NCBI RefSeq assembly: GCF_029714405.1
Contig: NZ_CP121650.1
Location: 1,617,001 to 1,681,000, forward strand
DNA: 64,000 nucleotides
Source of the DNA: Bradyrhizobium sp. CB82
Lineage (GTDB): Bacteria > Pseudomonadota > Alphaproteobacteria > Rhizobiales > Xanthobacteraceae
Direction: 5' to 3'
In this document: positions 43,209 to 52,077 of the stretch, one piece after another
How the letters are laid out: every line of letters begins with the position of its first letter
How positions within the stretch are numbered: the first letter of the stretch is position 1
Made by a program: the position numbers and the translations under genes
Notes under the pieces: generated by a model
Seen by the model: only the letters and a program-made list of their open reading frames with translations
What the model was told of the DNA's origin: nothing
The model's database searches: none

Positions 43209-46200
43209 CTACGCCCCGATCGCGATTTTCGGCTCGGCGTCCGCGTTGGCCTGCATTTCGCGCAGTGCACGCCGGTACTCGACTGGCATCACCTTGCGGA
43301 ATTTGGGCAGCCATTCCTTCCAGTGCGCGAGGATCTCGATCGCGCGCCTGGAGCCGGTCGCCTTTTCATGGCGTGAGATCAGAACGTGCAAGCGCTCGAC
43401 ATCGGATTCGAGCAGGTTCTTGAACACGTCGACCCGGCCATGCGCCTCGAGGTCACCGGAGTGGTTGTAGGTGCCGGCGTTGATCAGCTCTTCCGACAGC
43501 ACCGGCTCGAGCTCGACCATGCTGAGATTGCACAACTTGTCGAAGTCGCCGGTCTCGTCGAGCACATAGGCGATGCCGCCGGACATGCCGGCCGCGAAGT
43601 TGCGCCCGGTCTTGCCGAGCACGACCACGATGCCGCCGGTCATGTATTCGCAGCAATGATCGCCCGCACCCTCGACCACCGCGACCGCGCCCGAGTTGCG
43701 CACGGCGAAGCGTTCGCCGGCGATGCCGCGGAAGTAGCATTCGCCCTCGATCGCGCCGTACATCACGGTGTTGCCGACGATGATGCTCTCCTCCGGCACG
43801 ATGCCGCCGTTGTGCGGCGGCTTGACGATGATCTTGCCGCCCGACAGGCCCTTGCCGACATAGTCGTTGCCTTCACCCTCGAGCTCGAAAGTGACGCCGT
43901 GGGCGAGCCACGCACCAAAGGCCTGGCCGGCGGTGCCCTTGAGGCTGACATGGATCGTGTCGTGCGGCAGCCCCGCATGGCCGTAGATCTTCGCCACCGC
44001 GCCCGACAGCATCGCGCCGGCGGAACGGTCGGTGTTGTTGATCTCGGCCTCGATCTTCACGGGTGCGCCGCGGTCGAGCGCGGGCGTCGCCTTCTCGAGC
44101 AGCTTACGGTCGAGCACGGCCTCCAGATGATGGTTCTGGCGCTCCGAGTGGTAAATCTTCTGGCCCTTCTCTTCCTTCTGCTTGACGAACAGCTTCGAGA
44201 AATCGAGGCCCTTGGCCTTCCAGTGCGCGACCAGACGGGTCTGGTCGAGCATCTGGGTCTGGCCGACCATCTCGTTGAAGCTGCGGAAGCCGAGGCTTGC
44301 CATGATCTCGCGGACCTCTTCGGCGACGAAGAAGAAGTAGTTGATCACGTGCTCGGGCTGGCCGGTGAAGCGCTTGCGCAGGACGGGGTCTTGCGTGGCG
44401 ACGCCGACCGGGCAGGTGTTGAGATGGCACTTGCGCATCATGATGCAGCCGGCCGCGATCAGCGGCGCGGTCGCAAAGCCGAACTCGTCCGCGCCGAGCA
44501 GCGCGCCGATCACGACGTCACGGCCGGTACGGAAGCCGCCGTCGACCTGGACGGCGATGCGGCTGCGCAGCCGCTCGCGGACCAGCGTCTGGTGGGTTTC
44601 GGCGAGGCCGATCTCCCAGGGCGAGCCTGCATGCTTGATCGAGGTCAGCGGCGAAGCGCCGGTGCCGCCCTCGAAACCAGCGATGGTGACATGGTCGGCG
44701 CGCGCCTTGGCGACACCGGCCGCGACCGTGCCGACGCCGATCTCGGAGACGAGCTTGACCGAGACGTCGCCTGTCGGATTGACGTTCTTGAGGTCATAGA
44801 TGAGCTGCGCCAGATCCTCGATCGAGTAGATGTCGTGGTGCGGCGGCGGCGAGATCAGGCCGACGCCCGGCGTTGAATGCCGGACCTTGGCGATCGTCGC
44901 GTCGACCTTGTGGCCGGGCAACTGGCCGCCTTCGCCGGGCTTGGCACCCTGCGCCATCTTGATCTGCATCATGTCGGAGTTGACGAGGTATTCCGTCGTC
45001 ACGCCGAAGCGGCCCGAGGCGACCTGCTTGATCGCCGAGCGCATGGAATCGCCGTTCGGCAGCGGCTTGAAGCGATCGGCTTCCTCGCCGCCTTCGCCGG
45101 TGTTCGACTTGCCGCCGATCCGGTTCATGGCGATCGCGAGCGTGGTGTGCGCCTCGCGCGAGATCGAGCCGAAGCTCATCGCACCCGTGGCAAAACGCCT
45201 GACGATGTCCTTGGCCGGCTCGACCTGGTCGAGCGGCACCGGCTTGCGCTTCTCTTCCTCCGCGCTCTTGATCCGGAACAGGCCGCGCAGCGTCAAAAGA
45301 CGCTCGGACTGCTCGTTGAGGATCTTCGCGAAGGCGCGATAGCGATCCTGCGAATTGCCGCGGGCGGCATGCTGGAGCAGCGACACCGACTCGGCCGTCC
45401 AGGCGTGGTCCTCGCCGCGGGTGCGGTAGGCATATTCGCCGCCGACATCGAGCGCGGACTTATAGACCTGCGCGTCGCCGAACGCATCGGCATGGCGGCG
45501 TACCGCCTCTTCCGCGATCTCGACAAGACCCACGCCCTCGATGCGGGTGTGGGTGCCGGCGAAGAACTTTGCGACGAAGTCCGCCTTCAGGCCGACCGCG
45601 TCGAAGATCTGCGCGCCGCAATAGGACTGGTAGGTCGAGATGCCCATCTTGGACATCACCTTGAGAAGGCCCTTGCCGATCGACTTGATGTAGCGCTTGA
45701 CGATCTCGTAGTCGTCGAGTGCCGCCGGCAGGCGGTCCTTCATCGCGATGATGGTCTCGAACGCGAGATAGGGATTGATCGCTTCCGCGCCGTAGCCGGC
45801 AAGGCAGGCGAAGTGATGCACTTCGCGCGGCTCGCCGGATTCGACGACGAGGCCGACCGAGGTACGCAAGCCGACGCGGATCAGGTGATGATGCACGGCG
45901 GCGCAGGCGAGCAGCGAGGGGATCGGCACGCGGTCGGTGCCGACCATGCGGTCGGACAGGATGATGATGTTGACGCCTTCGCGCACCGCGGCTTCCGCAC
46001 GCGCGCAGAGCTCATCGAGCACCTGGTCCATGCCGGCCGCCCCGAGCCCGGCGTGGAAGGTGGTGTCGAGCGTGCGCGACTTGAAGTGGGAATCGCCGAG
46101 ATCGGCGATCGAGCGGATCTTTTCTAGATCCGCGTCGGTCAGGATCGGCTGGCGCACTTCGAGGCGCTTGGTGGTGGCGAGGCCTTGCAGGTCGAACAGG

Positions 46201-47936
46201 TTCGGCCGCGGTCCAATGATCGAGACCAGGCTCATCACCAACTCCTCGCGGATCGGGTCGATCGGAGGGTTGGTGACCTGCGCGAAGTTCTGCTTGAAGT
46301 AGGTGAACAGCGGCTTGGGCTTGGCCGACAGCGCCGAGACCGGCGTGTCGTTGCCCATCGAGCCCGTGGCTTCCTCGCCGGTGGAAGCCATCGGCGTCAT
46401 CAGGATGTTGATGTCTTCCTGGCTGTAGCCGAACGCCTGTTGCCGGTCGAGCAGCGACAGGTTCGAGCGCACGCCGGTGGTCGGCGCCTTCGGCAGCTCC
46501 TCCAGCACGATCTGGGTGCGGTCGAGCCACTCCTTGTAGGGATGGCTCTTGGCGAGCTCTGCCTTGATCTCGTCGTCGGGAATGAGGCGGCCCTGTTCGA
46601 GGTCGACCAGCAGCATCTTGCCGGGCTGGAGCCGCCACTTGGTGACGATCTGGTCCTCGGGGATCTTGAGCACGCCCATTTCGGACGCCATCACGATGCG
46701 GTCGTCCTTGGTCACGAGGTAGCGCGCCGGTCGCAATCCGTTGCGGTCGAGCGTGGCGCCGATCTGGCGGCCATCGGTGAATGCGATCGCGGCCGGGCCG
46801 TCCCACGGCTCCATCAGGGCGGCGTGATATTCGTAGAAGGCGCGGCGCTTCTCATCCATCAGCGGATTGCCGGCCCACGCCTCCGGGATCATCATCATGA
46901 CCGCGTGCGGCAGCGAGTAACCGCCCTGCACCAGGAATTCGAGCGCGTTGTCGAAGCAGGCGGTGTCGCTCTGGCCTTCATAGGAAATCGGCCAGAGCCG
47001 GCTGATGTCCTTGCCATAGAGCTCGGAGCTCACGGAAGCCTGACGCGCCGCCATCCAGTTGACGTTGCCGCGCAGCGTGTTGATCTCGCCGTTATGCGCG
47101 ATCATCCGGTAGGGATGCGCCAGCGACCAGGTCGGGAAGGTGTTGGTCGAGAAACGCTGATGCACGAGTGCGAGCGCGCTCTCGAAGTCCTTCTCCTGCA
47201 AATCGGGATAGTACTTGCCGACCTGGTCGGCGAGGAACATGCCCTTGTAGATCACAGTGCGGCAGGACAGCGAGCAGGGGTAATAGCCGGCGAGCCCGCG
47301 ATCCCGACGTTGATAGATTGCCTGCGAGATCGACTTGCGCAGGATGTAGAGCCGGCGCTCGAATTCGTCCTCGGTCTTGGCGGCGCCGTTGCGGCCGATG
47401 AACACCTGCATGCAGGCGGGTTCGGTCGGCTTGACGGTCTCACCCAGCGAAGAATTGTCGGTCGGCACGTCGCGCCAACCGAGCAGCTTCAGGCCCTCGG
47501 CCTTGATCTGGTCGGCGATGATGCTCTTGATGACGTTGCGCCAGGCGGTGTCGCGCGGCATGAACAGCGCGCCGATCGCATATTCGCCCGGCGCCGGCAG
47601 CGTGAAGCCGAGCGCCTTGGTCTTGCGGGTGAAGAAGGCGTGCGGGATCTGTACCAGAATGCCCGCGCCGTCGCCGGCTCGCGGGTCTGCGCCGACCGCG
47701 CCACGGTGCTCGAGGTTGCAGAGGATGTTGAGCGCGTCCGAGACGATCTCGTGCGACTTCTTGCCTTTGATGTTGGCAATGAAGCCGACGCCGCAGGAAT
47801 CCTTCTCCATGCTCAGGTCGTACAGACCTTCGGCGGGCGGACGGAATGTATGCTCGCGATCGGTCGTTTTCGAGGCGACCGTCGCCGACAGCTCTTCTGC
47901 CACGATGTTTGCGCGCTCGAATTGCGACCCGTTCAT
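43209..47936 (-). CDS. gltB: Glutamate synthase [NADPH] large subunit
   Basis: A 1575-residue protein that uses glutamine and 2-oxoglutarate to make glutamate. The N-terminal Ntn amidotransferase becomes active after removal of about 47 residues, exposing Cys48 ([11 protein letters not shown]). The central domain precedes the FMN-binding synthase domain ([33 protein letters not shown]). The 3Fe-4S cluster Cys are in [17 protein letters not shown]. The C-terminal GXGXG beta-helix has [21 protein letters not shown] chose the ATG at 47936 ([10 protein letters not shown]), just after AGGA. Upstream in-frame extension to 48047 is not supported. It pairs with GltD. Confidence 0.97.
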   Translation of the reverse strand: MNGSQFERANIVAEELSATVASKTTDREHTFRPPAEGLYDLSMEKDSCGVGFIANIKGKKSHEIVSDALNILCNLEHRGAVGADPRAGDGAGILVQIPHAFFTRKTKALGFTLPAPGEYAIGALFMPRDTAWRNVIKSIIADQIKAEGLKLLGWRDVPTDNSSLGETVKPTEPACMQVFIGRNGAAKTEDEFERRLYILRKSISQAIYQRRDRGLAGYYPCSLSCRTVIYKGMFLADQVGKYYPDLQEKDFESALALVHQRFSTNTFPTWSLAHPYRMIAHNGEINTLRGNVNWMAARQASVSSELYGKDISRLWPISYEGQSDTACFDNALEFLVQGGYSLPHAVMMMIPEAWAGNPLMDEKRRAFYEYHAALMEPWDGPAAIAFTDGRQIGATLDRNGLRPARYLVTKDDRIVMASEMGVLKIPEDQIVTKWRLQPGKMLLVDLEQGRLIPDDEIKAELAKSHPYKEWLDRTQIVLEELPKAPTTGVRSNLSLLDRQQAFGYSQEDINILMTPMASTGEEATGSMGNDTPVSALSAKPKPLFTYFKQNFAQVTNPPIDPIREELVMSLVSIIGPRPNLFDLQGLATTKRLEVRQPILTDADLEKIRSIADLGDSHFKSRTLDTTFHAGLGAAGMDQVLDELCARAEAAVREGVNIIILSDRMVGTDRVPIPSLLACAAVHHHLIRVGLRTSVGLVVESGEPREVHHFACLAGYGAEAINPYLAFETIIAMKDRLPAALDDYEIVKRYIKSIGKGLLKVMSKMGISTYQSYCGAQIFDAVGLKADFVAKFFAGTHTRIEGVGLVEIAEEAVRRHADAFGDAQVYKSALDVGGEYAYRTRGEDHAWTAESVSLLQHAARGNSQDRYRAFAKILNEQSERLLTLRGLFRIKSAEEEKRKPVPLDQVEPAKDIVRRFATGAMSFGSISREAHTTLAIAMNRIGGKSNTGEGGEEADRFKPLPNGDSMRSAIKQVASGRFGVTTEYLVNSDMMQIKMAQGAKPGEGGQLPGHKVDATIAKVRHSTPGVGLISPPPHHDIYSIEDLAQLIYDLKNVNPTGDVSVKLVSEIGVGTVAAGVAKARADHVTIAGFEGGTGASPLTSIKHAGSPWEIGLAETHQTLVRERLRSRIAVQVDGGFRTGRDVVIGALLGADEFGFATAPLIAAGCIMMRKCHLNTCPVGVATQDPVLRKRFTGQPEHVINYFFFVAEEVREIMASLGFRSFNEMVGQTQMLDQTRLVAHWKAKGLDFSKLFVKQKEEKGQKIYHSERQNHHLEAVLDRKLLEKATPALDRGAPVKIEAEINNTDRSAGAMLSGAVAKIYGHAGLPHDTIHVSLKGTAGQAFGAWLAHGVTFELEGEGNDYVGKGLSGGKIIVKPPHNGGIVPEESIIVGNTVMYGAIEGECYFRGIAGERFAVRNSGAVAVVEGAGDHCCEYMTGGIVVVLGKTGRNFAAGMSGGIAYVLDETGDFDKLCNLSMVELEPVLSEELINAGTYNHSGDLEAHGRVDVFKNLLESDVERLHVLISRHEKATGSRRAIEILAHWKEWLPKFRKVMPVEYRRALREMQANADAEPKIAIGA

Positions 47937-48429
47937 TGTTCCTGTCCTCTCCATGCGGCAAGCTGCCTCACCGCTATCTTCGGCGCACCTTGGGCGTTCC
48001 GCGGGCACCCTTCTGTCGGGCCACCGCTCGTCCGTTGCGAGCCGCATTTTCTTAAATTCAGGCCTAGGCGTTCCACGTCCCCGAGAACGGCTTTGGCCTG
48101 CATCTTCTTGGCGCTCGAGAGCGCCGCTTTTCGTTGCAATCCCTGTGCCGGGATCACAAGCAAAATTGAGACAGCTTTCCTGTCCTACCTGTCACCTTGC
48201 CAAACTTTTGTCTAGCACACAAGCACGCAAAAGTCCCGATTCCCAAGGTGTCAATCAGGCGCTTTCCCGCATTCAGGCCAGCCCGATTTGAGGCAAACGC
48301 GCCGCGATCCGGCCCTGAGGCCGTCGGAATCCCGAGGGAAGCTTCGGATCAGCCTTTCGAAAGGCGCGCCATGGCTGAACAAGCGAAAGAGCGCATGCCG
48401 TCCGGGGGCCTGACAGGAGCGTTTCGACC
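47937..48429. other. Intergenic region between divergent gltB and secreted-protein gene
   Basis: About 490 bases without a supported gene. Open frames that cross it run antisense to gltB. The AT-richer centre (48130-48230) probably holds both promoters. I could not find a clear operator. Confidence 0.4.
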
Positions 48430-49212
48430 ATGAAGTTGTTCACAGGATGGGTGGCTGCCGCTGCATGTGTGCTGGCGGTATCTGCTGCCGACGCGCAGGT
48501 GCTGGCGAACGGTGGGCTGCACGGGCCCGCCACCACCGTCTCGGATTTCGACGGGCCCTATGGTCCGCCGGAGGCGCCGCCGCCGCGCCCCCAGGCCTAT
48601 GGATATGGCTACGGCTACGGGTATGAGCACGCCCCTGCGCCGGAGCTGCTGCCGGCAACCGAGGTCTACGCCGTGCTACGCGAAAACGGCTTTTCGCCGC
48701 TCGGCATCCCGCGCCTGCGTGGGCTCGTCTACACCATCGCGGTGATCGACCGCCGTGGCGACGACGGCCGGCTCGTGATCGACGCCCGTGACGGGCGGAT
48801 CCTGCGCTTTGTGCCGGCCTTCAGCCCCGGTTTCGGCATGGGGCCGGCCTATGACGAAGGTGCGGTGGCCTCTTATGGGCCGCGAGGCGCGCTGCCGCCG
48901 CCGACCGTGATCCGCAGCACTGCACCGCGGCCGCCGGCTCCGATCCCGCACGTCGCACGCCGCACCGTTGCGATTCCGAAGGCGGCTCCGCCGCGCCGCG
49001 AGACGCCTGTGGTCGCCGCCAGCCCAGCAGCACCCGAGCCCGCGCCACAGCAGGCCCAAGCGCAGCAGGCGCAGACCACGCAGCAAGCTGCCGCTGTGCA
49101 GGCCATGCCCGCCGAGACGCCGCCGTCCGCTGCCCCCACCGTCGGAGAGGCCAAGCCCGCTCCAACGATTTTGCCGACGCGCGAGATGCCCGCGGCGCAG
49201 GGGCTGGAGTGA
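48430..49212 (+). CDS. Secreted Pro/Ala/Gln-rich protein with PepSY-like domain
   Basis: The 260-residue protein has a signal peptide (MKLFTGWVAAAACVLAVSAA), a Tyr/Gly repeat (AYGYGYGYGY) near residue 60, and one folded domain at about residues 78-125 (VYAVLRENGFSPLGIPRLRG, then VYTIAVIDRRGDDGRLVIDA), which resembles a PepSY-type module. The C-terminal half is low complexity, rich in Pro, Ala and Gln. It is probably periplasmic or surface-exposed. Function is unknown; homologues exist in Bradyrhizobium as hypothetical proteins. Confidence 0.7.
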   Translation: MKLFTGWVAAAACVLAVSAADAQVLANGGLHGPATTVSDFDGPYGPPEAPPPRPQAYGYGYGYGYEHAPAPELLPATEVYAVLRENGFSPLGIPRLRGLVYTIAVIDRRGDDGRLVIDARDGRILRFVPAFSPGFGMGPAYDEGAVASYGPRGALPPPTVIRSTAPRPPAPIPHVARRTVAIPKAAPPRRETPVVAASPAAPEPAPQQAQAQQAQTTQQAAAVQAMPAETPPSAAPTVGEAKPAPTILPTREMPAAQGLE

Positions 49213-49310
49213 GCGCATCGGCGCGCGCCGCTCGTTGGACGCGACGGCGCGCACTCCACCCATAGCGTCCTGGGTTGGATGCGGGACGACGCTGGGGAGG
49301 ACGGCAAGCG

Positions 49311-49346
49311 CAAACAAAAGAACGCCCCGGGGCACCGGGGCGTTCT
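49311..49346 (-). terminator. Rho-independent terminator of hsp20
   Basis: On the minus strand GAACGCCCCGG, a four-base loop and CCGGGGCGTTC give an 11-base-pair perfect stem, followed by TTTTGTTTG. It lies 27 bases past the hsp20 stop. Confidence 0.85.
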
Positions 49347-49372
49347 CGTAACTTGGAAGTGGTGTGCGCGCT

Positions 49373-49837
49373 TTAAGCGGCGGCCTTCTCGCCCTCGATC
49401 ACCTGCGCGGCCTGCGTGCTGGTGTTGATCGCGATCTGGCGCGGCTTCTTGGCCTCGGGAATCTCGCGCACGAGGTCGACATGGAGCAGGCCGTTCTCGA
49501 GCGAGGCATCCTTCACCTGCACGAAATCGGCAAGCTGGAAGGCGCGCTCGAAGGCGCGTGCGGCGATGCCGCGATAGAGCACTTCGGACTTGCTGTTCTC
49601 GTTGGCGACTTTCTCGCCCTTGATCGTCAGCGTGTTTTCCTTCGCGACGATGGAAAGCTCGTCCTTGGAGAAGCCGGACACCGCAACGGTGATGCGGTAG
49701 GCGTTCTCGCCGGTGCGCTCGATGTTGTAGGGGGGATAGCCGGGGCTGCCGTCCGACGTCGTCTGGTCGAGCAGACTGAAGAGACGGTCGAAGCCGACTG
49801 TGGAACGATAGAAAGGAGTAAGGTCGTAGGAACGCAT
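49373..49837 (-). CDS. hspA: Class A small heat-shock protein (Hsp20/IbpA-like)
   Basis: A 154-residue ATP-independent chaperone that holds unfolding proteins. It starts MRSYDLTPFYRSTVGFDRLF, the class A N-terminus of Bradyrhizobium. The alpha-crystallin domain (about residues 38-130) carries ENAYRITVAVSGFSKDELSI, the ENGLLHVDLVREIPE strand with the oligomerisation I-x-I mimic in PRQIAINTS, and AFERAFQLADFV. I chose the ATG at 49837, fused to GGAGGA in the leader. A ROSE thermosensor and a heat-shock promoter control it. No second shsp gene is adjacent. Confidence 0.95.
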   Translation of the reverse strand: MRSYDLTPFYRSTVGFDRLFSLLDQTTSDGSPGYPPYNIERTGENAYRITVAVSGFSKDELSIVAKENTLTIKGEKVANENSKSEVLYRGIAARAFERAFQLADFVQVKDASLENGLLHVDLVREIPEAKKPRQIAINTSTQAAQVIEGEKAAA

Positions 49838-49841
49838 GGTT

Positions 49842-49950
49842 AGTCCTCCATTGAGCGACTGATCTGGTAACCCGCCCGCCAATCGGGCCGGGCTTTAGTC
49901 TGTGTGCAGCCTCGTGCTCGGGTTCCCGAAGCACTGGTAGCGGCCTGCAC
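49842..49950 (-). promoter_or_regulatory. ROSE RNA thermosensor in the hsp20 leader
   Basis: The leader folds as successive hairpins. A long 5' hairpin has GTGCAG (49945-49950) and CTGCAC (49904-49909) as base, with GTGC-TTCGGG/CCGA-GCAC inside. A middle GC-rich hairpin follows, and a last hairpin at 49842-49860 pairs AGTC-G-CTC with GAG-GACT across an AATG loop, leaving one G unpaired opposite the Shine-Dalgarno GGAGGA. That bulged G is the known trigger of ROSE melting. At low temperature the ribosome site is closed. Confidence 0.85.
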
Positions 49951-49957
49951 GAAAATG

Positions 49958-49985
49958 ATATGGGTGGGTCGAAACAGCGTTCAAG
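49958..49985 (-). promoter_or_regulatory. Heat-shock (RpoH) promoter of hsp20
   Basis: On the minus strand CTTGAA (49985-49980) and CCATAT (49963-49958) are separated by 16 bases. A start near 49951 coincides with the base of the first ROSE hairpin. The same spacing occurs before htpG. Confidence 0.7.
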
Positions 49986-50044
49986 AGGGCGATAGCAGCG
50001 CCTTTTCGGCGCTCCCGCCCCTTGATTCCTGGCATTTCCTGCCC

Positions 50045-50992
50045 ATGACGCTGGTCTCGATTCCCGCCAATCCCGTTCCCGAAAACGTCGTGAGCGGCAC
50101 CATCAAGACGCCCGACGGTGCCGAGTTGCGCTTTGCGCGCTGGGCGCCGCCCGCGGGGCGTAAGGGCACGGTCTGCGTCTTCACCGGACGCAGCGAGCAG
50201 ATCGAAAAATATTTCGAGACCGTGCGTGATCTGCGCGACCGCGGCTTTGCCGTCGCAATGATCGACTGGCGCGGGCAGGGTCATTCCTCGCGCCGCCTGC
50301 GCGATCCGCGCAAGGGCTATGTGCGCTCTTTCTCCGATTTCGAAATCGACGTCGAGACTTTCGTGCAGCAGGTGGTGCTGCCGGACTGTCCGCCGCCCTT
50401 CTTCGCGCTCGCCCATTCCATGGGCGGTGCCGTGATGCTCAGGATTGCGCATTCGGGCAAGCGCTGGTTCGACCGCATGGTACTGTCGGCGCCGATGATC
50501 GACCTGCCGGGCCGCGCCACCTCGTTTCCGTCACGGGCCCTGCTCAAGACCCTGCGATTGCTCGGGCAGGGCGGCAACTACATTCCGGGCGGCAACGATC
50601 GCATCACCGGCATGGATCCCTTCATCAACAATCCCCTGACCAGCGATCCGGTGCGCTATGCGCGCAATGCCGCGATCCTCGAGGAGGATCCGACGCTGGG
50701 CCTTGCCTCACCGACGATCGCCTGGGCCGACACCGCGTGCCGCGCGATGCACACCTTCAAGGGCATGTCCTATCCGTCCGAGATCCGCCAGCCGATCCTG
50801 ATGCTGGCGGCCTCCAATGACACCATCGTTTCCACCGCCGCGATCGAGGAGTTCGCCTATCACTTGCGCGCCGGCTCCCACCTCGTGATCGCCGGTGCCA
50901 AGCACGAGATCCTCCAGGAGCAGGATCGCTACCGCGCGCAGTTCTGGGCAGCTTTCGATGCCTTCGTGCCGGGCACGCCGCTGTTCGGCTAG
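50045..50992 (+). CDS. Alpha/beta hydrolase (lysophospholipase-like)
   Basis: The 315-residue protein has a nucleophile elbow AHSMGGAVML with Ser near residue 126, an Asp candidate in LAASNDTIVS and His in IAGAKHEILQE. FAVAMIDWRGQGHSSR is the oxyanion-side strand. It resembles the PldB/monoglyceride lipase group that hydrolyses lysophospholipids or monoacylglycerols; the substrate is inferred. I chose the ATG at 50045 (MTLVSIPANP); an ATG at 49958 would overlap the hsp20 promoter. Its TAG stop at 50990-50992 uses the first bases of an IS630 element. Confidence 0.88.
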   Translation: MTLVSIPANPVPENVVSGTIKTPDGAELRFARWAPPAGRKGTVCVFTGRSEQIEKYFETVRDLRDRGFAVAMIDWRGQGHSSRRLRDPRKGYVRSFSDFEIDVETFVQQVVLPDCPPPFFALAHSMGGAVMLRIAHSGKRWFDRMVLSAPMIDLPGRATSFPSRALLKTLRLLGQGGNYIPGGNDRITGMDPFINNPLTSDPVRYARNAAILEEDPTLGLASPTIAWADTACRAMHTFKGMSYPSEIRQPILMLAASNDTIVSTAAIEEFAYHLRAGSHLVIAGAKHEILQEQDRYRAQFWAAFDAFVPGTPLFG

Positions 50993-51567
50993 AGCGTTAG
51001 CCGATCAGATTGCAAATAGCCGGCGGCGGCGAAGTAGTTCCTAGACTCTGCGGGCGTGTAGGTGTCGACGATGCGCCCGATCGCATCCCAAAGGCCGCCG
51101 ATGGTCCGTTCGGCGGCCTTTCGCAAGTGTGCTTTGAGCTTGGCGAAGGCGTTCTCAATCGGATTGAGGTCGGGGCTGTAGGGCGGGAGATAGAGGAGCG
51201 TGGCGCCGGCCGCCTCGATCATCTTGCGTATGCGTGGTCCTTTGTGGCTGGACAGGTTGTCCATGATGACGATGGCGTGTTCCGGCAGCTCGGGGACGAG
51301 CACTTTTTCGACATAGGTCTCAAAGGCGTCGCGGTTGATGGGGCCATCGAGCACCCATGGAGCGATGATGCCGTTCGTGGTGAGGGCGGCTACGCAGGTT
51401 GTCGTTTTCCAGTGACCGTGAGGAATGCTGGCCCGCAGGCGTTCACCGCGCCGGCAGCGGCCGTGTGTTCGCGCCATGTTGGTCGATGCCCAAGTCTCAT
51501 CAATGAAGACGAGGCGATCCCGGTCGAGCTTGTCCTGGCTCTCGCGCCAAGCCTCGCGGTCCTTCAA
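50989..51567 (-). CDS. IS630-family transposase, catalytic part (orfB)
   Basis: The 192-residue frame from 51567, read as the continuation of orfA by -1 frameshifting, carries the DDE catalytic residues: VFIDETWAS (first Asp), IVIMDNLSSHKG (second Asp) and NPIENAFAKLKAHLR (Glu). Without the frameshift it would start at an ATG (MKDREAW). Its stop TAG at 50989-50991 is formed across the junction with host DNA. The full fused transposase would be about 340 residues, normal for IS630. Confidence 0.85.
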   Translation of the reverse strand: MKDREAWRESQDKLDRDRLVFIDETWASTNMARTHGRCRRGERLRASIPHGHWKTTTCVAALTTNGIIAPWVLDGPINRDAFETYVEKVLVPELPEHAIVIMDNLSSHKGPRIRKMIEAAGATLLYLPPYSPDLNPIENAFAKLKAHLRKAAERTIGGLWDAIGRIVDTYTPAESRNYFAAAGYLQSDRLTL

Positions 51568-52043
51568 AACGTCCGGACGGTTCTGCTCTGCGGCATGGGC
51601 AGTCTTTTTTTGCGCGTGATCTTGTGACGTTCGAAGAAGCGGCGGATCGTGCCATAGCCAAAGGATAGGCCTTGTTTGCTCAAGCTGTGCCGCAATTCCT
51701 CAATGGTGATATCGGGCGACGCCTCGAGCAAAGCTATGATCGCCGCCTGGTGAGCATCGATCCGGTGCGATTTGCGATCACCGCCTTGAGCCTTTGGCAG
51801 AGCATCGCCTTGCTCCCGCTCGCGCGTTCGCCAACGGCTTACGCTGGCCGGGCTCACTCCAAATCGCTCAGCAGCCTGCCGGCCTGAAACGCCGCTCTCA
51901 ATACAGCTAAGAACACGTTCGCGAAGATCCATCGACAACGGTTTCGCCATGCTCGCCGGCCTCCGGTCCCGGCCAACAGCTTGAATCAGGAAACCGCTGA
52001 TTTGGGAATCCCCAACGATTCAGTAAGATGGGCTACCGCTCTA
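50990..52043 (-). mobile_element. Intact IS630-family insertion sequence
   Basis: A left end TAGAGCGTTAGCCGATC (from 50990) and the inverted right end TAGAGCGGTAGCCCATC (to 52043) match at 15 of 17 bases. TA flanks both sides as expected for IS630 target duplication (TA at 50990-50991 and 52042-52043), giving a 1050-base element between. It carries one transposase in two frames. Removing one TA and the element restores GGCTAA in the hydrolase gene. Confidence 0.85.
51564..51950 (-). CDS. IS630-family transposase, DNA-binding part (orfA)
   Basis: The 128-residue frame starts MAKPLSMDLRERVLSCIESG. A helix-turn-helix follows (SGRQAAERFGVSPASVSRW), and a second winged domain ends at LSFGYGTIRRFFERHKITR. 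An A-rich run encoding RKK (AAAAAAAG on the minus strand, about 51607-51614) is a slippery site: a -1 shift there gives KKTAHAAEQNRPDVLKDREAW and joins orfB. Without a shift it ends at 51564. Confidence 0.85.
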   Translation of the reverse strand: MAKPLSMDLRERVLSCIESGVSGRQAAERFGVSPASVSRWRTREREQGDALPKAQGGDRKSHRIDAHQAAIIALLEASPDITIEELRHSLSKQGLSFGYGTIRRFFERHKITRKKRLPMPQSRTVRTF

Positions 52044-52077
52044 AGAGGGCAGCGCACCTCCAGGCCAAACGAACCGC

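Noticed and set aside
46185..48215. Long open frame antisense to gltB (about 676 codons), and a similar one antisense to htpG (3932-5545)
   Set aside because: High-GC genes leave long stop-free antisense frames. The translations are Arg/Asp/Gln/Leu-rich without family features, while gltB and htpG are certain on the other strand.
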